Source: Terrabacter sp. Root181
GTDB taxonomy: Bacteria; Actinomycetota; Actinomycetes; Actinomycetales; Dermatophilaceae
Direction of reading: 5' to 3'
Assembly (NCBI RefSeq): GCF_001428505.1
Contig: NZ_LMHU01000012.1
Coordinates: 1 to 58,701, forward strand
DNA: 58,701 nucleotides
Part shown: piece by piece, positions 8,287-17,159 of the stretch
How the letters are laid out: every line of letters starts with the position of its first letter
Numbering within the stretch: position 1 is the first letter of the stretch
Position numbers and translations under genes: made by a program
The notes under the pieces: model-generated
Database searches by the model: none
What the model was told of the DNA's origin: nothing
Seen by the model: the letters and a program-made list of their open reading frames with translations, nothing else

Positions 8287-9338
8287 GTCTCACCCTTCGC
8301 GCGGGCGAGGTCCTTGGGGGTGCCGACGTCGATCCAGTCGTTCTGGATCGGCCACGCCGTCACCGGCTCGTCGCGCTCGAGACACGTCTCGACGAGGCCC
8401 GGCATCGTGCTGGCCCGCCCGGTGGGCAGCCAGGCGAGCGCGCGGGGCTCGACGGCATACACGGCGGCGTTGATGTCGAAGCTCAGCGTCGGCTTCTCCG
8501 AGACGCCGGTGACGCGGCCGTCGGTGCTCTCGACGACACCGAAGGGCACCTCGTGCTGGTAGGTGCGGGTCGCGACGGTGACAGCGGCGCCGGTGCGCCG
8601 GTGCGCGTCGAGGAGGTCGCCCGCGTCGAACTCGACCATGAGGTCACCGTTCATGACGAGGACGGCGTGCTCGAGGTCGGGTCGCTCGTCGCGCAGGAGC
8701 GTCAGCGAGCCGGCGGTGCCGAGCGGGCGGTCGGGGTCCTCGCGCAGGTAGCGCACGGTGCACCCGAGACGCGAGCCGTCGCCGAGGTGCTCCTCGATCT
8801 GCTCGGCGAGGTAGTTGACGCTGACGTAGATCTCGCGGATGCCGTCACCGACGAGGCCCAGGACGATCCACTCGAGGATCGAGCGTCCCGCCACGGTCAT
8901 GAGCGGCTTCGGGGTGTCCTTGGTCAGGTCACCGAGGCGGGTGCCGCGGCCACCGGCCATGACGACGGCGACGTTGGGCAGCGGCGCCGACCCGACGACG
9001 TCGGAGAGCGTGTGCAGGCCCACGAGGGTGCGGTCGTCGGCGAGCTCGGGCACCGCCGAGATCCGCAGCGCCTGCATGAGGTCGAGCACGAGCGCCCGAG
9101 GCGACCCGGCCGCGACGAAGTGCGGGGTGCGGGTCGCGTGGTCGAGGGCGACGTCGTCGAGGCTCGTGCCCTTGAGGAAGGCACGGCGCAGGTCGCCGTC
9201 GGTGAGCAGCCCGGCGAGGCGGTTGTCGTCGTCGACGAGCAGGCACACGAGGTTGCCGCTGCGGTCGACGACCTCGAGGGCGTCCCGGATCGTCGCGGTG
9301 GTCGGCGCGCAGGCCGCGCGCAGGTCTCGCGCCGTCAC
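8283..9338 (-). CDS. ptmE: CBS-domain sugar-phosphate nucleotidyltransferase, PtmE-like
   Basis: 351 residues. Tandem CBS motifs occupy about residues 1-118 and a GlmU/RmlA-type nucleotidyltransferase the rest, starting VAVVMAGGRGTRLGDLTKDTPKPL. The same domain order is known for PtmE, the glucosamine-1-phosphate guanylyltransferase of the Campylobacter legionaminate route, so a GDP-activated amino sugar is the likely product. VLVMNGDLMVEFD carries the metal-binding Asp of the family. It has 4-bp overlaps with both neighbours (GTGA at 9335-9338, ATGA at 8283-8286), so it is translationally coupled. Substrate and nucleotide choice cannot be proven from sequence. Confidence 0.85.
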   Translation of the reverse strand: MTARDLRAACAPTTATIRDALEVVDRSGNLVCLLVDDDNRLAGLLTDGDLRRAFLKGTSLDDVALDHATRTPHFVAAGSPRALVLDLMQALRISAVPELADDRTLVGLHTLSDVVGSAPLPNVAVVMAGGRGTRLGDLTKDTPKPLMTVAGRSILEWIVLGLVGDGIREIYVSVNYLAEQIEEHLGDGSRLGCTVRYLREDPDRPLGTAGSLTLLRDERPDLEHAVLVMNGDLMVEFDAGDLLDAHRRTGAAVTVATRTYQHEVPFGVVESTDGRVTGVSEKPTLSFDINAAVYAVEPRALAWLPTGRASTMPGLVETCLERDEPVTAWPIQNDWIDVGTPKDLARAKGET

Positions 9339-10555
9339 TCCTCATCCTCCTCGTTCGTGTCGCCGTCCCACTGCCGGCCCGGAGTCGGCGCCGGCGCGAG
9401 GTCCACGAAGTGCTTGGACCGCGGGGCGAGCGCCGCTGTCCGAACGATATCGAGGATGGCGGCGCTGGCCGTACCCGTGCCGTAGGGGTTGGCGACGTGG
9501 GCCGAGTGCTCCCGCCACCGCGGGCTGAGGGCCGTGCCCAGCGCGGCCTCGACCGCGTCGCGCCCCTCTGCAGCGTGCACGACGTTGTCGCCCCGGAGGC
9601 GACCCCGCTGGCGCTCGCCGATGTCGACGGCGGGCACGTGCAGCGTCGCCGCCTCGATGACGCCCGAGCTCGAGTTGCCGACGACGACGTCGCTGGCGGC
9701 GAGGACGCGTGGGTAGTCCCGGCCCAGGGCGGCGACGAGTCGCAGCCGCGGCTCGCGCTCGGCGAGGGCGGTCAGCTCCGTGAGGATCTCGTCGCGTCCC
9801 TCGTCCATGCCCGGGTGGGTGGCGACGACCGTGCCGCACGTGGCCAGGACCGCCTCGGCCGCCTCTCGGGCCCACTCCCCGACCGGCGCGCCCCGCTGGG
9901 CGGTCGGCGGGTGGTAGGTGAAGAGCGCGAGCGGCCGCTCCACGGCCGTTCCGAGCAGCTCGCCGAGGTCGGCGTCGGAGATCGGCGACGCGGTCGCCAG
10001 CCGGTCGAGGCCGGGCGCCCCGGTCACGTGGACCCGGTCGGCCGGCTCGCCGAGCTGTCGCACTCGCGCCGCGGCGTCCTCGGACGCGACGCAGTGCTGG
10101 TCGGCGAGCTTGGTGACCGCGTGGCGGACCCGCTCGTCGAGCGCCCCCTCCGTCACCTCTCCCCCGTGCAGGTGCACGACCGGCACGCCGAGCAGGACGG
10201 CCGCGGGCACGACGTAGAGCAGCTCCCACCGGTCGCCGAGCACCACGAGGACGTCGACGTGCTCGTCGCGCAGCGCTCGGCCGGCGGCGCGGGCGAGCAC
10301 CGCGCCCTGCTCGAGCTGGGCGTCGACGGTCACCTCGGTCATCGGCTCGGCGAGCGGCACGACCGCCGCGCGCCACGCGTCCGCCGTGGCACTCGCGGGC
10401 AGGGCGGCGACGAGGTCGTCAGCGGCATACATGACCCCCGTCAGGACGCGCAGGGTCACGTCGTCGACCGACTGCAGCGCCTCGAGGACGGGCGACAGCG
10501 GTCCGAGGTCGGCGCGGGTGCCGACGAAGACGGCGACCGTGGGCAGAGGGGTCAT
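9335..10555 (-). CDS. legG: LegG-like hydrolysing UDP/NDP-sugar 2-epimerase (NeuC family)
   Basis: 406 residues with the UDP-GlcNAc 2-epimerase fold. VAVFVGTRADLGPLSPVLEAL opens the protein, VLVVLGDRWELL and VVHLHGGEVTEGALDERVRHAVTKLAD form the active-site region, and VVGNSSSGVIEAATL binds nucleotide. In the pathway it inverts C2 and releases the nucleotide, giving free 2,4-diacetamido-2,4,6-trideoxy-mannose for LegI. The acidic C-terminal tail (about 40 residues, ending DTNEEDEE) is longer than usual. It starts 8 bp after the legI stop codon and overlaps ptmE by 4 bp. Confidence 0.9.
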   Translation of the reverse strand: MTPLPTVAVFVGTRADLGPLSPVLEALQSVDDVTLRVLTGVMYAADDLVAALPASATADAWRAAVVPLAEPMTEVTVDAQLEQGAVLARAAGRALRDEHVDVLVVLGDRWELLYVVPAAVLLGVPVVHLHGGEVTEGALDERVRHAVTKLADQHCVASEDAAARVRQLGEPADRVHVTGAPGLDRLATASPISDADLGELLGTAVERPLALFTYHPPTAQRGAPVGEWAREAAEAVLATCGTVVATHPGMDEGRDEILTELTALAEREPRLRLVAALGRDYPRVLAASDVVVGNSSSGVIEAATLHVPAVDIGERQRGRLRGDNVVHAAEGRDAVEAALGTALSPRWREHSAHVANPYGTGTASAAILDIVRTAALAPRSKHFVDLAPAPTPGRQWDGDTNEEDEE

Positions 10556-10563
10556 CGTGCGGG

Positions 10564-11622
10564 TCAGCCGGCGAGGTCGGCGTCGGTCACGGGGGCCCCG
10601 GCCTCGACGGGACGGGCCAGGACGCGTCCGCGGATGTCGACGGCGGGGCTGACGCCGCCCTCGGGGCGCAGCAGCTGGAGGTCGGTGCCCGCGAGCTCGG
10701 TGCCGGCCGGCATCGCGCGCGCGGCGTGCCAGGAGCGACGCACGAGGACGGCGTTCTCCTCCTCAGACGGCATGCGCACCTTGACGCCGTCGCCGAGCGC
10801 GCGGGCGAGCTGCTTGGTCGTCGCGACGTACTCGGTGAGGGCCTCGGGCTCGAGGCTGGCGAGGTGGTCGGGTCCGGGCAGCGTGCGGTCGCTCGTGAAG
10901 TGCTTCTCGAGGATCGGCGCGCCGAGCGCCACGGCGCCGAGGGCCGTCGTGAGCCCGGGCGTGTGGTCGGACCACCCCACGGGTATGCCGTGCAGCTCGG
11001 TCAGGCGTGGGATGACCCGCAGGTTGCACTCCTCCACCGGCGCCGGGTAGGCCGACACGCAGTGGAAGAGGACGAGACCCGGCGCGTCGGCACAGGCCTC
11101 GACGGCCGCCTCGACCTCGTCCTGGGTGCCCATGCCGGTCGAGACGAGCAGCACCACGCCGAGCTGCGACATCTCGCGCAGGTAGGGCAGGTTCGTCAGC
11201 TCGCCCGAGCTCACCTTGAGCGCGGGCAGGCCGAGCTCGACGAGCATCTCGGCGCTGTCGAGGTCGAAGGGGGTCGACAGGAAGGTCGTGCTGGCCTCGG
11301 TCGCGTGGTCGCGCAGCTCGACCCAGGCCTCCTTGGGCAGGGTGAGCGCCTCGAGCAGGCTGCGCTGGTCGGTGCTGCCACCCCGGTCGCGCTGGTAGGG
11401 CGTCGTCGCCGCCGCCGACGAGACGAGCTTGTCGGGCGAGAACGTCTGGAACTTCACGGCGTCGGCGCCAGAGGCCACCGCGATGTCGACGAGGCGGTGC
11501 GCCAGGTCGATGTCGCCGTTGTGGTTCACGCCCGCCTCGGCGATGAGGTAGACGTCGCCGGGAGTGGGGACGTCGACGTCGCCGATCGCGACCGGCGTGA
11601 CGGCGTTCAGGTGGTCGCTCAT
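10564..11622 (-). CDS. legI: LegI-like N,N'-diacetyllegionaminate synthase (NeuB family)
   Basis: 352 residues. The NeuB TIM barrel begins VYLIAEAGVNHNGDIDLAHR with GADAVKFQTFSPDKLVSS next, closely following known LegI proteins. KVSSGELTNLPYL, FHCVSAYPAP and GWSDHTPG line the active site, and an antifreeze-like SAF domain fills the last 65 residues. It condenses phosphoenolpyruvate with the trideoxy-mannose made by LegG to form the nine-carbon acid, using a divalent metal. ATG 11622 overlaps the stop of the acetyltransferase gene (ATGA), so the two are translationally coupled. The NulO type (Leg rather than Pse or Neu) is inferred from the whole set of partners. Confidence 0.92.
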   Translation of the reverse strand: MSDHLNAVTPVAIGDVDVPTPGDVYLIAEAGVNHNGDIDLAHRLVDIAVASGADAVKFQTFSPDKLVSSAAATTPYQRDRGGSTDQRSLLEALTLPKEAWVELRDHATEASTTFLSTPFDLDSAEMLVELGLPALKVSSGELTNLPYLREMSQLGVVLLVSTGMGTQDEVEAAVEACADAPGLVLFHCVSAYPAPVEECNLRVIPRLTELHGIPVGWSDHTPGLTTALGAVALGAPILEKHFTSDRTLPGPDHLASLEPEALTEYVATTKQLARALGDGVKVRMPSEEENAVLVRRSWHAARAMPAGTELAGTDLQLLRPEGGVSPAVDIRGRVLARPVEAGAPVTDADLAG

Positions 11623-12302
11623 GCAGTGCCTCCAGGCGGGCGGGTGTCGGGGGTGCTGCGGGGGTCGCGCGTCTCGGCGGGGACTCCGACGACGGTCTCC
11701 CCGTCGGCGACGCGCGCGGTGACCACGGCGCCCGCGCCGACGGTGACGCCGGCTCCGACGGTGACGCCCGGCAGGACGCGCGCGCCGCTGCCGACGAGAG
11801 AGCCGTCGCCGACGGACGCCGCCCCGAGGAGCACGGCGCCGGGCGCGATGTGGGCACCGTCGCCGACCGTGCAGTCGTGCTCGACGACGGCGCCGGTGTT
11901 GACGACGACGGCGACACCCAGACTGCTCGCGGCTCCGACGTGCGCGTGCTCGAGCACGACGCAGCCGGCACCGAGGACGCTGCGGGGTGAGACGGTGGCC
12001 GTCGCGGCGACGACCGGGGGGACGGGCAGTCCGCGGGCCACGAGCTCTCGGACGAGGCGGGCGCGAGCCGGGTTGGCGCCGATGGCGACCACGGCCTGCA
12101 GCCCCTGCGCCTCGATCAGCTCGAAGGCCGCGCGGTCGTCCGAGAGCACGTCGACGTGCCAGCGCTCGCCGCCCGGGGCCGCGCCCGAGACCGTGCCCGA
12201 GACCGCGACGACGGTGTGCCCGGCTCGCTCGAGGACGTCCACGACCGAGCGCGCGTGGCCGCCCGCGCCGAGGACGACCCAGCCGGCGCCGCCCGCCGTC
12301 AC
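11619..12302 (-). CDS. legH: NeuD/LegH-like sugar O/N-acetyltransferase
   Basis: 227 residues. The N-terminal PglD/NeuD-type Rossmann part (WVVLGAGGHARSVVDVLERAG) is followed by a left-handed beta-helix of hexapeptide repeats (VSPRSVLGAGCVVLEHAHVG onward). NeuD-family enzymes acetylate amino or hydroxyl groups of NulO precursors with acetyl-CoA. Here it most likely makes the 4-acetamido sugar after LegC. The catalytic His is probably in VVEHDCTVGDG. GTG 12302 overlaps the stop of the glycosyltransferase gene (GTGA). A role in O-acetylating finished legionaminate cannot be excluded. Confidence 0.85.
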   Translation of the reverse strand: MTAGGAGWVVLGAGGHARSVVDVLERAGHTVVAVSGTVSGAAPGGERWHVDVLSDDRAAFELIEAQGLQAVVAIGANPARARLVRELVARGLPVPPVVAATATVSPRSVLGAGCVVLEHAHVGAASSLGVAVVVNTGAVVEHDCTVGDGAHIAPGAVLLGAASVGDGSLVGSGARVLPGVTVGAGVTVGAGAVVTARVADGETVVGVPAETRDPRSTPDTRPPGGTA

Positions 12303-13720
12303 GTCAGGCCGTCCCGATGACCCAGCGACGCCGCGGCCTCGCCGAGCGCACCGCCGACCTTGCGGATGTTGTCGGGCTCCAGCACGGCGGGCACGCGTGG
12401 CGGGTCGAGCACCAGTCCCTCCCACGAGTTGCGCACGTAGCCGTGGACGAACCACTCGTCGATCGAGGCCTGGTCGGCACGCAGCGACTCCCAGCCGCGG
12501 TCGGCGACGAACTGCGTCAGGTCGTCGGGCGAGTCGAGCCGGGCCACGTTGCCCAGGCCGCTCCAGGGCATCTCGGCCCCGGTGACGACCGGCAGCCCGA
12601 GCAGCCCCGCCTCGAGACCGACCGTGCCGGTCGCGGTGACGGTGAAGACCGCCTGCTTCATCAGCTCACGGGAGTCGGCGAACGGGTCGATCGTCGCGAT
12701 GTTGGGGTGCGCGTCGAACTGCGGCCAGTAGTCGGGGTCACGCCGCCACATGAAGTGCGCGTGCTCCTTGACGGCGACGCCGATGTCGAGCGGCGCGAGC
12801 GCGTCGGCGAGGACGCGTGCGGTGTAGGCCTGGTCGCGCCACTCCTGGCCCATGACGTCGGCGCTCGACTCCGGCTGCACCTGCAGCGGCAGGAAGACGA
12901 ACTTCTCCGGCACCGGGTCCCAGCGTCGGTCCTGGTACTCGCGCAGGTTGAGGCGGGCCTTGACGGGGTTGAGCCACGGCAGCCGCGCGTAGTCGGAGGG
13001 CCGTGGCAGCTGGAGGTTCGCGCCCCGGTCGACGGCGAACTCCTTGATGCGGTCGCTCGCGAGGCGCCAGATCTCCTGGCCGTTCTCGACCTGCAGGTTG
13101 CGGGCGAAGCCCATCGGGCGCCCGTGCTCGGCCCGCCACGTGTCGATGAACGCCTGGCCCGCTGCCACCGCCGACGGGTCCTCGACCTGCCGCTCCCACA
13201 GGGTGATCCCCTTGGGCGCGCCGATGAGGCCGAAGCGGTCGGACGGGAGGCGGATGCCGCGTGGCCAGGTCGCGAGGCCGCCGTGGTGGGTCACGAGGCC
13301 CGCCGTGAGCAGCTCGGAGGTCACGGTGAACTCGACGAGGGCGAGCACGGGACCGCGACCCTCGATGGCCGCCTCGAGCTCCTCGGCGGCGAGGTTGAGG
13401 AAGTTCATCGCGGTGTCGACGCGGTTGCGGCGCAGCGCCCGCTCCGACACGAGCAGGTCGAGCGGGTCGAGGCCGACGCCGGCACAGGCCCGCTTGAGAG
13501 CCGCGTGGGGCGCGAGGCCACTGACGACGTTGGCCTTGCGCGCTGCGGCATACGGCAGCCGGACGGTCGTGGCACGCGGCGCGTGCTTGCGCACCCACGC
13601 GAGGTTGGCGTCCGTCCGCACGACGAGCACGAGGTCCTTCGTCTCGAAGCCGGCGTGCACGAGGGCCGGCACGAGGAGGTCGTCGTAGCCCAACCCCATG
13701 TGGACGAGCGGTGTCACCAC
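12299..13720 (-). CDS. Capsule-type glycosyltransferase (PF05159-like), probable legionaminate transferase
   Basis: 473 residues, no signal peptide or membrane helix. The C-terminal half resembles the capsule polysaccharide biosynthesis (KpsC/KpsS) fold, with VAVKEHAHFMW near residue 330 and the nucleotide-site motif FTVTATGTVGLEAGLLGLPVV near residue 380. By position inside a legionaminate operon, between flippase and synthesis genes, it is the best candidate for the transferase that moves CMP-legionaminate onto a lipid or wall acceptor. The family call rests on the TGTxGxEa motif and general layout, so a different GT-B family is possible. GTG 13720 has AGGAG 10 nt upstream. Confidence 0.65.
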   Translation of the reverse strand: MVTPLVHMGLGYDDLLVPALVHAGFETKDLVLVVRTDANLAWVRKHAPRATTVRLPYAAARKANVVSGLAPHAALKRACAGVGLDPLDLLVSERALRRNRVDTAMNFLNLAAEELEAAIEGRGPVLALVEFTVTSELLTAGLVTHHGGLATWPRGIRLPSDRFGLIGAPKGITLWERQVEDPSAVAAGQAFIDTWRAEHGRPMGFARNLQVENGQEIWRLASDRIKEFAVDRGANLQLPRPSDYARLPWLNPVKARLNLREYQDRRWDPVPEKFVFLPLQVQPESSADVMGQEWRDQAYTARVLADALAPLDIGVAVKEHAHFMWRRDPDYWPQFDAHPNIATIDPFADSRELMKQAVFTVTATGTVGLEAGLLGLPVVTGAEMPWSGLGNVARLDSPDDLTQFVADRGWESLRADQASIDEWFVHGYVRNSWEGLVLDPPRVPAVLEPDNIRKVGGALGEAAASLGHRDGLT

Positions 13721-13783
13721 GAAAGCGTCTCTCCTGCGTGTCGGTGCGTGCCGGATCGAGGCGAGCCGGGCGAGCGCCCCATC

Positions 13784-15220
13784 CTATCCGCGCAGCGTGC
13801 GCAGGATCCGCGGCGCGACGGCCACGGCCGCCGCCCCGACGAGGACGGTGAGGGCGACCCGCACCCACGCGGCCGGTCCGTCCAGCGGCAGCACGGCACC
13901 GACGAGCGCGAGGGCGACGCCGGCGAGCGCCACCGCGGCCACCCGGGGAGGCCACCGCAGCGGCGAGTGGGTCCGGGCGAACCACGTCGTCAGCGCCATG
14001 AGCACGACGTAGCCGGCGGCCTTCGCGATGGCCACGCCGACGACCCCGCCCGTCGAGCCGGCCCGTGGGGCGAGCCACAGGGCGACGAGGACGAGCACGG
14101 CGAGTGCCACGAGGGCAGCCCACGCGAGCCGGCCGGTGCGCTCCGCGTCGAGCACGGCCAGCGAGGAGCCCTGGTAGAGCATGTACGACACCGAGACGGT
14201 GCAGATGACGCCGAGCGCGCCGACCATCGCGACGTGGTCGAAGCCGGGGTCGGCCATGACGGCGACGAGCCAGGGCCCGAGCAGCGCCACCCCGGCCGCT
14301 CCCGCGGCGACGACCGTCGTCAGCGCGGTGCCGGTCCGGGCGGTCCAGGCCCAGCGGCGCTCCAGGGGGTGGGAGAGCACGAGGGGACCCCACGCGTTGA
14401 AGAGGGCGACCGCGAGGACGAAGGGCATGTTCCCGAGCTGGAGGGCCACCTGGTAGCTGCCGGCGCCGGCCTCCCCGACGAGGATGCGGGCGAGCAGGAC
14501 GTCCCCCGAGAGCAGCCCGAGCATCGCGGCCGCCTGCGGCAGGAGCGGCGTCGCCAGGCGGATGCCGGCCCGCACGCGCTCGCGCTCGACGGTGGGCGGC
14601 AGCGGACGGCCGAGCACGAGGGCGACGACGGCGGCGAGCACGACGACGACGGCGTATGCCGTCAGGTACGTCTCCGCGGTCGGCTCGGTGCGCGAGGCGA
14701 GCAGTCCCGCGAGCTGCGCGCCGACGGTCGCGAGCACGGCGAGCGCGAGGAACCCCCACGGCTGCAGCCGGGCCCGCATCAGGGTCTGGCCGGCCACGAC
14801 GGTCGTCAGCGCGACCGCGGCGACGACGAGCGGCACCCACTGTCCGAGGTCGGCGTGCCCGGTGGCGGACAGGACGAGCGCGAGCAGCAGACCGACGACA
14901 CCGAGACCGAGGGCGAGCAGCACCATCGTCCCGGCCAGCGCCCTCGCGACCCGCGGACCTTCGGCGCCGCGGTGGTGCTCGCGGAGCACGACCTGGGGCA
15001 GGCCCGCCGCGGCGATGGTGCCCACCATCTGCACGACCACGAGACCCGTTGCCACCCGGCCGAACTCGACGGCCCCGAGCACCCGGGTGGCGAAGGGCAG
15101 CACGAGGAGCACGCCGAGGCCCTGCAGGGCCGTGCCCACGAGGTAGACCACCGAGTGCGCCCCGAGCGACGCGCCGGGACGGCCGGCGGTGGGCGCGGGG
15201 CTTCCGGGCGGGCTCGTCAC
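13784..15220 (-). CDS. Wzx-like oligosaccharide flippase (MATE/MOP superfamily)
   Basis: About 478 residues, nearly all hydrophobic, with 12-14 predicted helices. The first is around SVVYLVGTALQGLGVLLVLP and the last pairs are VAAVALAGVALALVGAVLPL and VALTVLVGAAAVAVAPRILR. The pattern fits the polysaccharide transport (Wzx) branch that flips undecaprenyl-linked glycans. It is first in the minus-strand operon and divergent from the Gfo/Idh gene (gap about 90 bp). GTG 15220 (MTSPPGSPAP) is preferred; GTG 15247 adds nine residues. No Wzy polymerase or ligase is visible nearby, so a short unit may be flipped. Confidence 0.82.
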   Translation of the reverse strand: MTSPPGSPAPTAGRPGASLGAHSVVYLVGTALQGLGVLLVLPFATRVLGAVEFGRVATGLVVVQMVGTIAAAGLPQVVLREHHRGAEGPRVARALAGTMVLLALGLGVVGLLLALVLSATGHADLGQWVPLVVAAVALTTVVAGQTLMRARLQPWGFLALAVLATVGAQLAGLLASRTEPTAETYLTAYAVVVVLAAVVALVLGRPLPPTVERERVRAGIRLATPLLPQAAAMLGLLSGDVLLARILVGEAGAGSYQVALQLGNMPFVLAVALFNAWGPLVLSHPLERRWAWTARTGTALTTVVAAGAAGVALLGPWLVAVMADPGFDHVAMVGALGVICTVSVSYMLYQGSSLAVLDAERTGRLAWAALVALAVLVLVALWLAPRAGSTGGVVGVAIAKAAGYVVLMALTTWFARTHSPLRWPPRVAAVALAGVALALVGAVLPLDGPAAWVRVALTVLVGAAAVAVAPRILRTLRG

Positions 15221-15297
15221 AGACCCGAAGGTACCGGTGCGCGGCACGCCGACCGGTCAGCCACCCGCCGTCGTGCGCGGCAGGCGACCGCGTCCTC

Positions 15298-15303
15298 TAG
15301 CCT
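15298..15303 (+). promoter_or_regulatory. Leaderless -10 box TAGCCT of the plus arm of the legionaminate locus
   Basis: TAGCCT ends 6 nt before the GTG at 15310, placing the transcript start at or next to the start codon. The same spacing recurs at many other genes here. Confidence 0.55.
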
Positions 15304-15309
15304 GCAGGT

Positions 15310-16362
15310 GTGCCCAGCCCGTCCTCCTCGTCGATGCGCGTGGTCGTGCGCGGCTCCGGCTCGATCGGGCAGCGCCACGCGCGCGTCTTCCGGCAGGTCG
15401 GCGCCGAGGTCTCCCTGTGGCCGGTCCGCGACCGCGGCGCCGCCCCCGATGCCGCCCCCGATGCCGTCGACGAGGCCACGGGCGCGCGGCTCCTCGACGA
15501 CTCCACCGGGCCGGGCTCGCTGCGCGACACGCTCGTCGTCGTCGCCACCGACACCTCCCGACACGTGGCGGATGCGATCGCCGCCCTCGACGCCGGCGCG
15601 TTCGCCGTCCTCGTCGAGAAGCCCGTCGCGGCGACGGTCGACGACGCCCACGCGCTGCGCGGCCACCCACGGTCCGTCGACGTGTGGGTCGCCGCCCCGC
15701 TGCGCGCCCACGAGGCGTTCCGCCACCTGCGCCGGCTCGTGGGGCGCATCGACGGCAGCGCGTCGGCCCACGTGAGGTCCCAGTCCTGGCTGCCCGGCTG
15801 GCGGCCCGACCGCGACTACCGCACCTCCTACTCCGCGCGTCCCGACGAGGGCGGCGTGCTGCGCGACATGGTGCACGAGATCGACTACGCCACCGTGCTC
15901 TTCGGTCGCCCCGAGCTCATCGGCTCTCGCCTCGAGACCAGCGGGCCGCTCGACATCGAGGCCGAGCAGGCTGCCACCCTGCTGTGGGAGACGGGGCACC
16001 CCTTCACGGTCACGGCGCGGCTCGACTACGTCACCCGACCGACGTCACGCGGGGTGGTCGTCCACTCCCACGACGGCATCCTCGAGTGGGACGTCACGCG
16101 AGCGATGGTGCGGCACACGACGGCCGACGGCGAGGTCAGCGAGCAGGTCTTCGACCACGACCTCGACCGCGACATCGTCATGGGCACCCAGGCCCGCGCG
16201 GCCCTCGACCTCCGGCCGTCGGCACCGGCCGACCAGCGCCTCGCACGCGGAGCCCCCGCCACCCTCGCCGAGGGCATCGACGCCCTGCGCGTGTGCGACG
16301 AGGCGCGTGCGACGGGGCTGCACGTGGCCGACCCGGCCGCAGACCCCGAGGACGCCTCGTGA
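15310..16362 (+). CDS. Gfo/Idh/MocA-family oxidoreductase of the legionaminate locus
   Basis: 350 residues. The NAD(P)-binding motif RVVVRGSGSIGQRHARVFRQ lies near residue 10 and the EKPVAATVDDA motif near residue 100; the C-terminal half carries the alpha/beta substrate domain with HEIDYATVLFG. Genes of this type recur in nonulosonic-acid clusters and are suspected of oxidising or reducing a hexosamine precursor or a tailoring position; the exact reaction is not known. It heads a three-gene operon with legF and ptmA (4-bp GTGA and ATGA overlaps). The start is leaderless GTG 15310; ATG nine codons in is an alternative. Confidence 0.8.
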   Translation: MPSPSSSSMRVVVRGSGSIGQRHARVFRQVGAEVSLWPVRDRGAAPDAAPDAVDEATGARLLDDSTGPGSLRDTLVVVATDTSRHVADAIAALDAGAFAVLVEKPVAATVDDAHALRGHPRSVDVWVAAPLRAHEAFRHLRRLVGRIDGSASAHVRSQSWLPGWRPDRDYRTSYSARPDEGGVLRDMVHEIDYATVLFGRPELIGSRLETSGPLDIEAEQAATLLWETGHPFTVTARLDYVTRPTSRGVVVHSHDGILEWDVTRAMVRHTTADGEVSEQVFDHDLDRDIVMGTQARAALDLRPSAPADQRLARGAPATLAEGIDALRVCDEARATGLHVADPAADPEDAS

Positions 16363-17159
16363 CCGACCGCCACCCGCCCCGCGTCCTCGCCGTCATCCCC
16401 GCGCGGGGAGGCTCGAAGGGACTGCCGGGCAAGAACATCCGCCCCATGTGGGGACTGCCCCTCATCGCGCACAGTGTCCGCGCCGCTGCCCTGACGCCCG
16501 AGGTGACGCGCTGCGTCGTCACGACCGACTCGGCCGAGATCGCCGACGTCGTGCGGGCGCACGGCGGTGACGCCCCCTTCCTGCGCCCGGCCGAGCTCGC
16601 GGCCGACGACACCCCGATGGCCCCGGTGGTCCGGCACGCCCTCGAGTGGGTCGAAGGCGACGAGGGCACCGCCTACGACGCCGTGCTGCTCCTCGACCCG
16701 ACGAGCCCGGCCCGCGTGCCCGCCCAGCTCGCCGAGGCCGTGGCCCGCCTCGCGACGAACCCGGCCCTCGACGGTGTCGTCAGCGTCTCCGAGCCCACCT
16801 TCAACCCCGTCTGGGTCGGCGTGCGACCCGATGAGGGGCGCGCCGGGGCCCTGACGCGCTACTTCGAGGCCGGCACCGGGGTGACCCGACGCCAGGAGGT
16901 GGGTCGCTTCCTGCGGATCAACGGCAACTTCTACCTCTGGCGCGCCGACTTCGTGCGTCGGCTCGAGTCGTCGTGGTTCGACGAGGGCACCCACGAGGGC
17001 CTCGAGATCCCCGAGGCGCAGGCCTTCTCGATCGACGACGAGTACGAGTTCCGGCTCATCGAGTCCCTCATCGGCTCGGGGCTCATCACGTTGCCCTGGC
17101 TCGACGTCACCGACCTCGCCGCCGGCACGGGTGCCACCCCGACGAAGGAGAGCCCATGA
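16359..17159 (+). CDS. legF: CMP-N,N'-diacetyllegionaminate synthase (acylneuraminate cytidylyltransferase family)
   Basis: 266 residues. The signature VLAVIPARGGSKGLPGKNIR binds CTP. LLLDPTSPARVPAQLAEAV and RINGNFYLWRADF match the NeuA/LegF/PseF family. It activates the free nonulosonic acid to CMP-sugar, the donor for the glycosyltransferase of this locus. The gene starts at GTG 16359, overlapping the oxidoreductase stop, and ends overlapping ptmA. The length is typical for LegF, which lacks the C-terminal phosphatase domain seen in some NeuA. Confidence 0.9.
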   Translation: MTDRHPPRVLAVIPARGGSKGLPGKNIRPMWGLPLIAHSVRAAALTPEVTRCVVTTDSAEIADVVRAHGGDAPFLRPAELAADDTPMAPVVRHALEWVEGDEGTAYDAVLLLDPTSPARVPAQLAEAVARLATNPALDGVVSVSEPTFNPVWVGVRPDEGRAGALTRYFEAGTGVTRRQEVGRFLRINGNFYLWRADFVRRLESSWFDEGTHEGLEIPEAQAFSIDDEYEFRLIESLIGSGLITLPWLDVTDLAAGTGATPTKESP

